Source of the DNA: Mycoplana dimorpha
GTDB taxonomy: Bacteria; Pseudomonadota; Alphaproteobacteria; Rhizobiales; Rhizobiaceae
Length of the DNA: 64,000 bases
Reading direction: 5' to 3'
Assembly: GCF_003046475.1 (NCBI RefSeq)
Contig: NZ_PZZZ01000005.1
Coordinates: forward strand, 1 to 64,000
The stretch's first letter is position 1, and the number at the start of each line of letters is the position of its first letter. Below, piece by piece: positions 25,144 through 35,713 of this stretch. The position numbers and the translations under genes are program-made. The notes beneath the pieces were generated by a model that saw only the letters and a program-made list of their open reading frames with translations, made no database searches and was not told the origin of the DNA.

Positions 25144-25454
25144 GCGAGCTGTTCCTCAAGTCCTTGGTGGGGGCACGGGTGTTCGGGCCGGGCAACACGG
25201 TGGTCGGACGCATCGAGGAGGTCGTTGCGGAGGCGGATGGCGACGAGCTCTTCATCGTCGAGTATCACGTCGGCACCTTTGCGTTTCTCGAGAGACTGGC
25301 TTCGTCTTCATTCGCTCGCGCCGTGCTCGGGGCTTTGGGCCTTCGCTCCGGTGAGGGACTGGTCGTTCCCTTCGAGCAGCTCGATCTTTCGGACGCAGCT
25401 TCGCCGCGGCTGCTTTGTGACCCGCAGCAACTGAAGCCGCCGGCTCGCAGCTGA
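25140..25454 (+). CDS. PRC-barrel-like protein (104 aa), transporter-associated
   Basis: Third gene of the NRAMP unit, overlapping the previous one by four bases. The segment FLKSLVGARVFGPGNTVVG and then RIEEVVAEADGDELFIVEYH is a PRC-barrel core, followed by VVPFEQLDLSD closing the barrel. In between lies a hydrophobic helix (FLERLASSSFARAVLGALGL) that may bind a membrane or partner. The function is unknown; two different PRC-like proteins with one transporter suggest a regulatory complex. Confidence 0.7.
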   Translation: MSELFLKSLVGARVFGPGNTVVGRIEEVVAEADGDELFIVEYHVGTFAFLERLASSSFARAVLGALGLRSGEGLVVPFEQLDLSDAASPRLLCDPQQLKPPARS

Positions 25455-25484
25455 CGCCCCCGGCGTTTCGACCGGTGCGGCGCC

Positions 25485-26258
25485 TCAGGAAATGACGCCC
25501 GCCAGGAAGCGCGAGAACAGCTCGCCCTGTGAGGAAATGCCGAGCTTGGCGTAGATGTTGCGTCGGTGGATGCGCACCGTTCCGGTGGAGATTTTCAGGG
25601 CCTGTCCGGTCGCCTCGGCCGAATACCCCTTCAGGATGAAGGCGACGATCTCGCGCTCGCGGCGGGTCAGCCGATCAAGCCCCTGTCCGGTGATTTCGGG
25701 GCGGCCGGCCTTCTGGGCCCTGAAGTCCTGCGCCAGGCCGCTCCACTGCCGGCGCATCAGCGCGGTGACGACCGGCGCCACAGCCGCCAGCCGGCGAAAT
25801 TCGGTCCGGCTGAACACCTTCTCCTCGCGCATCAGCGAAAGCACCACGTGGCATTCCCCGGGCATCTCGGCGAAGAAGCCGATCTCCTCGGCGATCTCGG
25901 TGCGCTTGTAGTAGGTGCGGAAGTATTCGCCCTGGTAGAAGCGGTCCGGCGCGAGTGTCTTCAGCCGGTATAGACCGGGCGGCACCGGGCGCACGGCGCT
26001 CTGGCAGAACGGGTCGAGGAGATACGGCCCCTCCTGATAGTCGGTGACGAACACGCGGCGGCGGTGCTCCGGAAAGGTGTCGAAGATGTCGATCGGCTTG
26101 CTGTCGCCGGAGTATCCGAAGATCACCGTGAAGGAAAAAGGCACGATCGCCTGCAGCCAGGTGGTGAGCGCCGGGCAGAAGCCCGTCTGGCCGATCAGGT
26201 CGATGACGGTCGCCAGCTGCGGTGCAAATGGCGGACTCTGCCGTGAACCTGTCGTCAT
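25485..26258 (-). CDS. LuxR-family transcriptional regulator
   Basis: 257 aa. The C-terminal helix-turn-helix (LTRREREIVAFILKGYSAEA, then ALKISTGTVRIHRRNIYAKLGI) is a GerE/LuxR-type DNA-binding domain. The N-terminal 185 residues do not look like an autoinducer-binding or receiver domain. ATG 26258 is chosen because upstream in-frame codons run into the divergent promoter region. It faces away from the polyamine-type ABC operon with 89 bases between, so it very likely controls that operon. Confidence 0.87.
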   Translation of the reverse strand: MTTGSRQSPPFAPQLATVIDLIGQTGFCPALTTWLQAIVPFSFTVIFGYSGDSKPIDIFDTFPEHRRRVFVTDYQEGPYLLDPFCQSAVRPVPPGLYRLKTLAPDRFYQGEYFRTYYKRTEIAEEIGFFAEMPGECHVVLSLMREEKVFSRTEFRRLAAVAPVVTALMRRQWSGLAQDFRAQKAGRPEITGQGLDRLTRREREIVAFILKGYSAEATGQALKISTGTVRIHRRNIYAKLGISSQGELFSRFLAGVIS

Positions 26259-26347
26259 GAGATAAGCTATGCCTTTTGTGATATATACAGTGCAGGCAGA
26301 GTTTTCTAACTTTTTAGGCGAGTCAAGCAATAGTAGCCGAAGTCGAC
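26259..26347. promoter_or_regulatory. Divergent promoter region, LuxR regulator / ABC operon
   Basis: 89 bases, clearly more AT-rich than the surroundings (TTTTGTGATATATACAGTG, then GAGTTTTCTAACTTTTTAGG). It must hold both promoters. I cannot define the operator; GCCT and AGGC flank the TGATATATACAGTGC stretch. Confidence 0.6.
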
Positions 26348-27442
26348 ATGGTGAATCAGACAATTGCCGAGTTGCGGAACGTGACCAAGCGTTTCGGAGC
26401 GGTGACCGCTGCGGAAGGCCTGAACCTGGCGATCTTCCAGGGCGAGTTCCTTTCCTTCCTCGGCCCCTCGGGCTGCGGAAAGACCACGGCGTTGCGCATG
26501 CTCGCAGGCTTCGAACAGGCAAGCGAGGGGGACGTCCTGATCGACGGGACGGTGGTCAACGGCGTCCCGCCCCATCAGCGTCCGGTCAACATGGTGTTCC
26601 AGCAGTATGCGCTGTTCCCGCACATGAACGTGGCGCGCAACGTCGCCTACGGGCTGAACCAGCGCCGGCCGCGCCTTGCCAGGGCCGATATTGCCGCCAA
26701 GGTGGCGCGGGCGCTCGACATGGTGCGCCTGTCGGGCTTCACCGACCGGCGGATCTGGGAGATGTCAGGCGGCCAGCAGCAGCGGGTGGCGCTGGCGCGG
26801 GCGATCGTCAACGAGCCGAAGATCCTGCTTCTCGACGAGCCGATGGCGGCGCTCGACAAGAAGCTGCGCCACGACATGCAGATCGAGCTGAAGTCGCTGC
26901 AGCGGGAACTCGGCATCACCTTCGTGCTCGTTACCCACGACCAGGAAGAGGCGCTGTCGATGTCGGATCGCGTCTGCATCATGCACCAGGGCCGGATCGC
27001 CCAGATCGGCACGCCGGAAGAACTCTACGACCAGCCGCAGAACCGCTATGTCGCCGACTTCATCGGCCGGTCGAACTTCATCGCGGCGCGTGCGGTCGGC
27101 CGCGACGGCGAGCGGCTGGTTGCCGAAGGGCCGGGCGGCCTGCGCTTCGTTGCGCGCGCGGCGGAGAAGACGGCAGGCGAGGGGACGGTGACGCTGTCGC
27201 TGCGTCCGGAGGAGATCCGCGTCGCGCCGGACGGTGCCGCGGGCGAGGGGCACGAGATGCGGGTGACGCACCGCATCTTCCTCGGCGAGCATGTCGAATA
27301 CCATCTGCGTTCGGCCGCGCTCGATCACCTGATCGCAGTCGTGCCGCGCTCGACCGACATTGCCGGGGGAACCCCGGGCGTCGGCGTGGCCGTTCGCGTC
27401 TCCTGGCGCGACGGCGCGGCGCTCGCGCTGGCGGAAGACTGA
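26348..27442 (+). CDS. Polyamine-type ABC transporter ATP-binding protein (PotA-like)
   Basis: 364 aa. Walker A GPSGCGKTT at 39-47, Q loop QQYALFPHM, signature [15 protein letters not shown], Walker B ILLLDEPMAALDKK with H-loop VTHDQEEAL, and a C-terminal TOBE-like regulatory domain from about 280. It energises uptake through the two permeases encoded downstream. Most similar in layout to PotA of spermidine/putrescine systems. First gene of the operon. Confidence 0.93.
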   Translation: MVNQTIAELRNVTKRFGAVTAAEGLNLAIFQGEFLSFLGPSGCGKTTALRMLAGFEQASEGDVLIDGTVVNGVPPHQRPVNMVFQQYALFPHMNVARNVAYGLNQRRPRLARADIAAKVARALDMVRLSGFTDRRIWEMSGGQQQRVALARAIVNEPKILLLDEPMAALDKKLRHDMQIELKSLQRELGITFVLVTHDQEEALSMSDRVCIMHQGRIAQIGTPEELYDQPQNRYVADFIGRSNFIAARAVGRDGERLVAEGPGGLRFVARAAEKTAGEGTVTLSLRPEEIRVAPDGAAGEGHEMRVTHRIFLGEHVEYHLRSAALDHLIAVVPRSTDIAGGTPGVGVAVRVSWRDGAALALAED

Positions 27443-27509
27443 TTTCGTGCGGCCGGGCACAGGCGTTCCCGGCATCCGTTTGACTACGTCGACAACTGGG
27501 AGGATATCG

Positions 27510-28667
27510 ATGACAGACAACAACGGGACTATCTCGGCCAAGGAATTCCTCGAGCGGCTGGAAAGCTACCGCAAGGGTTCGATTTCGCGGCGCCATTTCC
27601 TCGGGGTCACCGGCCTCGGGCTCGCCACTTCGGTTCTGGCCGGCGCCATGCCCGGCCTTGCATCCCGCGCCCGCGCGGCCGGCAATATCGGCGATCGCGT
27701 GGTGATCGCCACCTGGCCGAACTATCACGACCCGGCCGATTTCGAGGCCTTCAAGGCCGCCACCGGCTGCGCCGTCGACATGAACGTCTTCGGATCGAAC
27801 GAGGAGATGCTGGCCAAGCTCCAGGCGGGCGGCACCGGCTGGGACGTGGTGGTGGCGACCAACTACACGATCACCACCTATGCCGGCGAAAAGATCATCG
27901 AGGAGATCGACCTGTCGCGGCTGCCGAACTACGACAAGTCGGCCACCGACCCGCGTTTTGCCGGCCCGGGCATCATTGACGGCAAGACCTACGCCATTCC
28001 GCGCAACGTCGGCACCACCGGCTTCTGCCTCAACACCGCCGATTTCACAGGCACCCGGCCCACGAGCTGGAAGGAGTTCTGGGACCTGACGAAGGGCGAG
28101 CTCTCGGGCCGCTCCATCGTTCATGACTACCAGCTTACCGCCATCGGCAATGCGCTGAAATATTTCGGCTACTCCTTCAACTCGGTCGATCCGAAGGAAC
28201 TGGAGGACGCCGAGAAGCTGCTGATCGAAGCCAAGCCGCATCTCTTTGCGATCACCTCGGACTACCAGCCGCCGATGCGCTCGGGCGACGCCACCATGTC
28301 GATGTGCTGGACGGGGGACGCGACCCAGCTTCACCGCGACATGCCGGAGATCGTCTATATCCTTGGCAAGGAAGGCGGCGAGATCTGGTCGGACTTCTTC
28401 ACCATTCCCGCCTCGGCGCCGCACAAGGATGCCGCCTACGCGCTGATCGACTTTCTGCTCGAGCCGAACCTGGCGGCGAAGGAAGCCCAGTTCCACGGCT
28501 ATGCCACCGGCGACAGCCGGGTGGATGCGCTGCTGCCGGCCGAGATGCGCGAAAGCGAGATCCTCTATCCGGCGGCCGAGCTTCTCAATGCGCTGGAATT
28601 CGGCGCGGCGGTCACCATGACCAACCCGCAGCGCGCCGAAATCCTCGCACGCTTCAAGTCGGCGTAA
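27510..28667 (+). CDS. Polyamine-type ABC substrate-binding protein, Tat signal (PotD-like)
   Basis: 385 aa. The twin-arginine signal S-R-R-H-F-L at about 26-31 is followed by a hydrophobic stretch and the cleavage region SRARAAG, so the protein is exported folded. The mature part fits the PotD/PotF family (VVIATWPNYHDPADFEAFK, later AIPRNVGTTGFCLN). The exact ligand is open: spermidine, putrescine or another cation. ATG 27510 has GGGAGGA upstream. Confidence 0.9.
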   Translation: MTDNNGTISAKEFLERLESYRKGSISRRHFLGVTGLGLATSVLAGAMPGLASRARAAGNIGDRVVIATWPNYHDPADFEAFKAATGCAVDMNVFGSNEEMLAKLQAGGTGWDVVVATNYTITTYAGEKIIEEIDLSRLPNYDKSATDPRFAGPGIIDGKTYAIPRNVGTTGFCLNTADFTGTRPTSWKEFWDLTKGELSGRSIVHDYQLTAIGNALKYFGYSFNSVDPKELEDAEKLLIEAKPHLFAITSDYQPPMRSGDATMSMCWTGDATQLHRDMPEIVYILGKEGGEIWSDFFTIPASAPHKDAAYALIDFLLEPNLAAKEAQFHGYATGDSRVDALLPAEMRESEILYPAAELLNALEFGAAVTMTNPQRAEILARFKSA

Positions 28668-28678
28668 GGGAGCGAGAC

Positions 28679-29530
28679 GTGCGGCCATCCCTGCGCACCA
28701 CCCTGTTTCTGGCTCCGGCCACGGCCTGGCTCATTGCCATGCTGGTGCTGCCGCTTGTGGTGGTCGTCGTCTTCAGCTTCGGCGAAAGAGGGGCCGCGGG
28801 CGGTTACGTCCCGGCCTTCACCTTCGACAATTACTTCAATCTCGGCGCCCGCTGGGCGGCGTTCAGGAATACGCTGACGCTCGCCCCGCTTGGCACGGTG
28901 CTGTGCCTGCTGATCGCCTATCCGCTCGCCTATTTCCTGGCGCAGAAGGCCGATCCGCGCTGGCGCACCGCACTCCTGATCCTGGTGATCGTGCCGTTCT
29001 GGACCTCGATCCTGATCCGCTCCTATGCCTGGATCCAGATCCTCGGCGGCAACGGCCTGCCGCGGCTGATCGGCGAGCTCGGCTTCGACCGGCCGCGCTT
29101 CATCAACACGCCTTTCGCGGTGATGGTCGGCATCGTCTACGGCTATCTGCCGCTGATGGTGTTTCCGATCTACGTGGCGCTGGAAAAGCTCGACCGGCGC
29201 CTGCTGGAGGCCTCGAGCGACCTCGGCAGCCCGCCCTGGCGCACCTTTCTCCAGGTCACGCTGCCGCTGTCGCTCGCCGGCGTGGCGACGGGCTCCATGC
29301 TGGTGTTCATCCTGCTGATGGGCGAATTCCTCATTCCGCAGCTGCTCGGCGGCGGCAAGGTGTTCTTCGTCGGCAATGCGCTCGTCGACCTGTTCCTGCA
29401 GTCGCGCAACTGGCCCTTCGGGGCGGCGATGGCAGCGACGCTGGTGCTGGTGATGCTCGTCACCGTGTCGCTCTATCTGCGCAGCCTGCGGCGGCTTTCC
29501 GGCGGGCGCGACGACGTGGCATTGATGTAG
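28679..29530 (+). CDS. Polyamine-type ABC permease (PotB-like)
   Basis: 283 aa, six helices. It starts at GTG 28679 with GGGAGCGAG just before it. The coupling motif EASSDLGSPPWRTFLQVTLP (about 179-198) contacts the ATPase. A longer open frame upstream overlaps the binding-protein gene and is not used. Confidence 0.92.
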   Translation: MRPSLRTTLFLAPATAWLIAMLVLPLVVVVVFSFGERGAAGGYVPAFTFDNYFNLGARWAAFRNTLTLAPLGTVLCLLIAYPLAYFLAQKADPRWRTALLILVIVPFWTSILIRSYAWIQILGGNGLPRLIGELGFDRPRFINTPFAVMVGIVYGYLPLMVFPIYVALEKLDRRLLEASSDLGSPPWRTFLQVTLPLSLAGVATGSMLVFILLMGEFLIPQLLGGGKVFFVGNALVDLFLQSRNWPFGAAMAATLVLVMLVTVSLYLRSLRRLSGGRDDVALM

Positions 29531-29539
29531 GGAATAGCG

Positions 29540-30346
29540 ATGCGACTCTATGCTCTCGCGGTCTACCTGTTCCTCTATATCCCGATCGGGGTGATCGCGC
29601 TCTTTTCGTTCAATGCCGGGCGGCATGCCGCACAGTTCAGCGGCTTCTCGCTGCAGTGGTACGGCAAGACGCTGGCCAACCCCTTCGTCGTCAACGCCGT
29701 CAAGACCAGCTTCACCGTCGCCGTCACCTCGGCGCTGCTCGCCACCCTGTTCGGTACGCTCGCGGCGGTCGCCCTGCAGGGCGTGCGCGGCCGGCTGCGC
29801 CTCTTTTACGACGCGCTGGTCTATGTCGCGGTGATGGTGCCGGGGATCGTCATCGGCATCGCCACCCTGATCGCGCTGGTGACGGTGTTCGACACGCTCA
29901 ACCCGCTTCTGGCCACGCTGTTCGGCCCGGAGAACCCGATCCAGCTCGGTCTCGGCAAGGGTTCGCTGATCGCGGCCCACGGCCTCTTCACCATGGCGCT
30001 GGTCATCATCATCGTGCGCGCCCGCCTGCAGGGCATGGACCGCTCGCTGCTCGAGGCCTCCGCCGATCTCGGCGCGCCGCCGATGCGCAGCTTCGTCCAG
30101 ATCACCCTGCCGCAGATCGCTCCTGCGGTGCTGGCCGGCTTCCTGCTGGCCTTCACCTTCAGCTTCGATGACTTCATCATCGCCTTCTTCGTCGCCGGAT
30201 CCGAAACCACCCTGCCGATCTACGTATTCTCGTCGATCCGGCGCGGCGTGACGCCGGAAATCAACGTGATAGGCACCCTCGTTCTGGCCGCCTCGTTGCT
30301 CAGCCTGATCACCGCGCAGGTGGTCATGCGTCGGCGCAGCCACTGA
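29540..30346 (+). CDS. Polyamine-type ABC permease (PotC-like)
   Basis: 268 aa, six helices, with the cytoplasmic coupling motif EASADLGAPPMRSFVQITLP at about 173-192 and the PotC-like segment FSFDDFIIAFFVAG. Partner of the preceding permease, 9 bases downstream of it, with GTAGGGA before the start. Confidence 0.92.
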   Translation: MRLYALAVYLFLYIPIGVIALFSFNAGRHAAQFSGFSLQWYGKTLANPFVVNAVKTSFTVAVTSALLATLFGTLAAVALQGVRGRLRLFYDALVYVAVMVPGIVIGIATLIALVTVFDTLNPLLATLFGPENPIQLGLGKGSLIAAHGLFTMALVIIIVRARLQGMDRSLLEASADLGAPPMRSFVQITLPQIAPAVLAGFLLAFTFSFDDFIIAFFVAGSETTLPIYVFSSIRRGVTPEINVIGTLVLAASLLSLITAQVVMRRRSH

Positions 30347-30366
30347 GACCTCAGGAGTTTTCAAAG

Positions 30367-31125
30367 ATGGAGTTGAAAGATCGTGTCGCGCTGGTGACGG
30401 CGGGAGGCTCGGGCATCGGCCGGGCGGGGGCGCTCGCCATGGCGCGCGAGGGCGCCCATGTGATCGTGACCGACCTCGTCGCCGAGCGGGCGGCGGCGGT
30501 GACCGCCGAGATCGCCGCGGCCGGCGGGCGGGCGGAAGGCTTTGGCCTCGACGTGCTGGATGACGCCGCGCTGGAAGGGGCGATCCTTGCCGCGGCCGAG
30601 CGCCACGGCCGGCTCGACGTGCTGCATTCCCATGCGGGCGTCCAGGTGCCGGGCCGGCTGGACCAGGTCGATGCCGGCCAGATGGACCTTTCCTGGCGGC
30701 TCAACGTCCGGGCCCATTTCGTCGCCGCCAAGGCCGCGATGCAGGTCATGGCGCCGCGCCGGCAGGGCTCGATCATCGTCACCTCATCGAATTCCGGCGT
30801 GCAGTACGATCGCGAGATGATCGCCTATTGCACCACCAAGCATGCGGTGATCGCCATGGTCCGCCAGATCGCGGTCGACTTCGCCCGCCACAACGTGCGC
30901 TGCAACGCGCTGTGCCCGGGTTTCGTCGACACGGTGTTCAATGCGGGCTTCGAAGTGCAGATGGGCGGGCGCGCGGCGCTCGAGGATTACGTCCGCGACG
31001 CCATTCCCATGGGTCGGTTCGGCTCGGCCGAGGAGATCGGCGAGGCGATCCTCTACCTCGCCTCGGACAAGTCCGCCTTCATGACCGGCCATGCGCTGGT
31101 GATCGACGGGGCGGAAAGCCTGTAG
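30367..31125 (+). CDS. Short-chain dehydrogenase/reductase
   Basis: 252 aa classical SDR. Cofactor motif TAGGSGIGR at 11-19, with D at the end of the second strand (VIVTDLV) favouring NAD(H). The active-site Tyr154-x-x-x-Lys158 lies in AYCTTKHAV, with a Ser in VTSSNSG. The structural Asn-Ala-Gly motif that SDRs usually carry on strand 4 reads HSHAGVQ here. The C-terminus IDGAESL is usual. Last gene of the transporter operon, 20 bases after the permease, with CAGGAG upstream; it probably oxidises a product of the imported compound. Substrate unknown. Confidence 0.9.
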   Translation: MELKDRVALVTAGGSGIGRAGALAMAREGAHVIVTDLVAERAAAVTAEIAAAGGRAEGFGLDVLDDAALEGAILAAAERHGRLDVLHSHAGVQVPGRLDQVDAGQMDLSWRLNVRAHFVAAKAAMQVMAPRRQGSIIVTSSNSGVQYDREMIAYCTTKHAVIAMVRQIAVDFARHNVRCNALCPGFVDTVFNAGFEVQMGGRAALEDYVRDAIPMGRFGSAEEIGEAILYLASDKSAFMTGHALVIDGAESL

Positions 31126-31334
31126 CCGCTGACGGGAATTGTTTTCCGGTTTGCGCGCCTGGTCTTCGGCCGAGGCCAGTATCAGCCGCGCCTTAAGAAT
31201 GGCGGAGGCGAGGCTGGATCGTCGCCGCGTGCTGAGCAGCCGGCGAGGGCAATCCACGCCGGCGTCCTTTTCCTGCAATTTCGCGGTCGCGCTTCCAATC
31301 ACCCTGACTTGAAAAGTCTCGGGATTGGACGACT

Positions 31335-33100
<1,766 letters not shown>

Positions 33101-33104
<4 letters not shown>

Positions 33105-34060
33105 TCGAAGACGGCCCTCGGGAAGTAGAAGCTGACCACGACGTTCGGCATGTCGACGATCTCGGAAATGCGAAGATCGCCGCAGGTCGAAACGAGCATG
33201 TAGGCGTCGACCGGGTCCATCTTCTGCGTCGTGGCGAGAAGATCGACCATGTTCGCGACGGCGTCCCTGGCCGCGGCCCACAGGTCCGGACCGATGCCGG
33301 TCGTGACCTCATAGCCCTTGGCATCGAGATGCCGCGTGACCGGGCCCGGCGTGGTGAAGCGCGGCGTCTTCAGCGGCTGGTCCTTGATGAGGTCGAGCGT
33401 CAGCACGACGTCGAACGGGCTCTCGATCGCGGTGCCGCAGACTTCGCCGTCGCCCTGTGCGGCGTGGGTATCGCCGACGGAGAACAGCGCGCCCTCAACC
33501 TCGACCGGCAGGTAGAGGGTGGTGCCGGCCGCAAGGTCGCGGATGTCGAGATTGCCGCCGACGCGGCGCGGCGGGACGACCGAATGATGGCCGTTCTCGG
33601 CCAGCGCGTTGCCGATGGTTCCGGCAAACGGCTTGAGCGGCACGCGGCCGTTCTTGCCGAACAGCGCCGGCTCCATGCTGGTGGCGTCGAACTTCCAGAC
33701 GTTGAGGGCCGGTTCGGTGAACTGGTCGGCGAGCAGGCCGAAGCCCGGGATGTTGGCGGTCCAGCCGAAGCCAGCGCCGTCGCGAAGCTGCGGCGTGAAG
33801 CTCTCGATCGTCACCTTGAGGACGTCGCCCGGCTTGGCACCATCGACGTAGATCGGCCCGGACACCGGGTTGATTTTGGCGAAATCAAGCGCCTTCACGT
33901 CCTCGACGGTGGACTGGGGGCCGAGTTGGCCCCCAGAGCTGTCGAGGCACTGAAACAGGATCGTCTCACCCGGCGCAGCCTTAAGGGCGGGGGCAAAGGA
34001 ATTGTCCCAGCCGAAATGGTGCTGATGGGCGTGGATCGTGTGGTTGCAGTGCTTGCACAT
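33101..34060 (-). CDS. Formamidase/acetamidase family amidohydrolase
   Basis: 319 aa, FmdA/AmdA family, which hydrolyses short amides such as formamide or acetamide to ammonia and the acid. Recognisable parts include the N-terminal HHFGWDNSFAPALKAAPGE, PVSGPIYVDGAKPGD, GDTHAAQGDGEVCGTAIE, and the C-terminal YMLVSTCGDLRISEIVD. The protein begins with a CxxC pair (MCKHCNH). The gene lies inside an operon with an amide sensor and an uptake system, so it is the catabolic step. Nine bases separate it from the binding-protein gene. Confidence 0.92.
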
Positions 34061-34068
34061 AACCAGCC

Positions 34069-35685
34069 TTACTCCTTGATGAAGACGTAGTCGTAGTTGA
34101 CCGGGATCGAGACCGGGTCGACGTAGAGCGCGTCGTCACCGCCCATGCGGGCCGACTTCAGGGTGAAGCGCTGCTCGTTGAACACCGGCGCCCACGGCGC
34201 GTCTTCCATCACCTTCATGTAGATCTCCGACCACTTGGCGAGACGCTCGTCCACCTTGGCCGGGTCGACTATGGAGTCTGCCTCGGCAGCCATCTTGTCG
34301 AGGTCCTCGTTGCAGTACTTGGCCCAGTTCCAGCCGCCTTCGACGGCGCCGCCGCAGCCGAGGATCGGGCCGTAGAAGTTTGCCGGATCCGGGAAGTCGG
34401 CGATCCACGCCATGCCGCCCGACCAGATCATCGGAGCCGTGCCGGCGCCGCCGGCCTCGATCACGTTGGCCTGGGCCAGCGACTTGATCGACGCGTTGAT
34501 GCCGATCGCCTTGAGGTCCTGCTGGATCGCCTGGGCGATGCGCGGGTTCGGGTCGGTGTTCATGACGAACAGCTCGGTCGCGAAGCCGTCCGCGTAGCCA
34601 GCGTCGGCGAGCAGCTTCTTGGCGCCTTCCGGATCGTACTTGTAGCCCTCGTAGCCCTTGGTGTAGCCCGGCATGGAGGGCGGCAGCGGCTGGTTGGCAG
34701 GAACGGCACGGCCGTTGATGACCTGGACGATGCGGTCCTTGTTGATCGCCATGTTGACGGCGCGGCGCACCTCGACCTTGTCGAACGGAGCCTGCGTGAC
34801 GTTCATGGTGATGTAGCCGGTGTGCAGCTGGCCGCCTTCGACGACAAGGCTGGCCTGGGCCTTGTCCTTCATGACTTCGACGAACTTCGCCGGCGGGATG
34901 CCGTCGCCCGGAATGTCGACTTCGCCGTTCTGCGCGCGCAGCAGCGCAACGACCGGCTCCTGGCCGACTTCGACCGTGAAGCTGTCGAGATAGGGCACGC
35001 CCGAGATCCAGTAGTCGGCGTTCTTCTCGAACACGAGACGCTGGCCGAGCGTCCATTCGGTCAGCTTGAAGGCGCCGGTTCCAACCGGCTTCTTGCCGAA
35101 ATCGGCGCCGGCCGCCTCGACGGCTTCCTTCGGGACGATGAACGAGAAGTTCAGCGCCATCACGTGCAGGAAGGTGGCGTCGGGGCGCGACAGCTTGAAG
35201 ACGACGGTGCCGGCATCCGGAGCCGAAACGCCGGAAACGGTGTCGGCCTTGCCTTCTGCCGCTGCGTCGTAACCCTCGATCATGGCGAAGAAGCCCTGGC
35301 CGGGCGACTGGGTGGCCGGGTTGACGACGCGGTTGATCGAGTAGACGACGTCGTCGGCGACCAGCTCGCGGCCGTTGTGGAACTTGACGCCCGGGCGCAG
35401 CTTGAAGGTGTAGGTCAGGCCGTCATCGGAAATGTCGTAGCTTTCGGCGAGGCCCGGACGCAGGGTCGTGGTGCCCGGCTCGTAATCCATCAGGCCGTCG
35501 AAGACCGACTTGATCATCGACCAGTTCTGCCAGTCGTAGCCGATCGCCGGGTCCAGGGTCGCCACGTCGTCCTTGTAGGTGACGATCATGTTGCCGCCGT
35601 GCTTGGGCTCCTCGGCCTGGGCCGGGGCAAGGGCGGGCAGGGCGAGGATGCCCGCCAGCGCGGTCGAGAGTAAGAACTTCTTCAT
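34069..35685 (-). CDS. Peptide-type ABC substrate-binding protein of the amide operon
   Basis: 538 aa, family 5 solute-binding protein (dipeptide/oligopeptide/nickel type). Signal peptide with cleavage near PAQA-EE at about residue 25. Typical segments are DPAIGYDWQNWSMIKSVFDGL, LAESYDISDDGLTYTFKLRPGVKFHNG (lengthwise match), VRRAVNMAINKDRI and the closing APWAPVFNEQRFTLKS. The binding pocket cannot be read by eye; the context suggests an amide or an amide-releasing peptide. Confidence 0.92.
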   Translation of the reverse strand: MKKFLLSTALAGILALPALAPAQAEEPKHGGNMIVTYKDDVATLDPAIGYDWQNWSMIKSVFDGLMDYEPGTTTLRPGLAESYDISDDGLTYTFKLRPGVKFHNGRELVADDVVYSINRVVNPATQSPGQGFFAMIEGYDAAAEGKADTVSGVSAPDAGTVVFKLSRPDATFLHVMALNFSFIVPKEAVEAAGADFGKKPVGTGAFKLTEWTLGQRLVFEKNADYWISGVPYLDSFTVEVGQEPVVALLRAQNGEVDIPGDGIPPAKFVEVMKDKAQASLVVEGGQLHTGYITMNVTQAPFDKVEVRRAVNMAINKDRIVQVINGRAVPANQPLPPSMPGYTKGYEGYKYDPEGAKKLLADAGYADGFATELFVMNTDPNPRIAQAIQQDLKAIGINASIKSLAQANVIEAGGAGTAPMIWSGGMAWIADFPDPANFYGPILGCGGAVEGGWNWAKYCNEDLDKMAAEADSIVDPAKVDERLAKWSEIYMKVMEDAPWAPVFNEQRFTLKSARMGGDDALYVDPVSIPVNYDYVFIKE

Positions 35686-35713
35686 GTATTAGTCCCTCCA
35701 GTTGGTTGATGGT

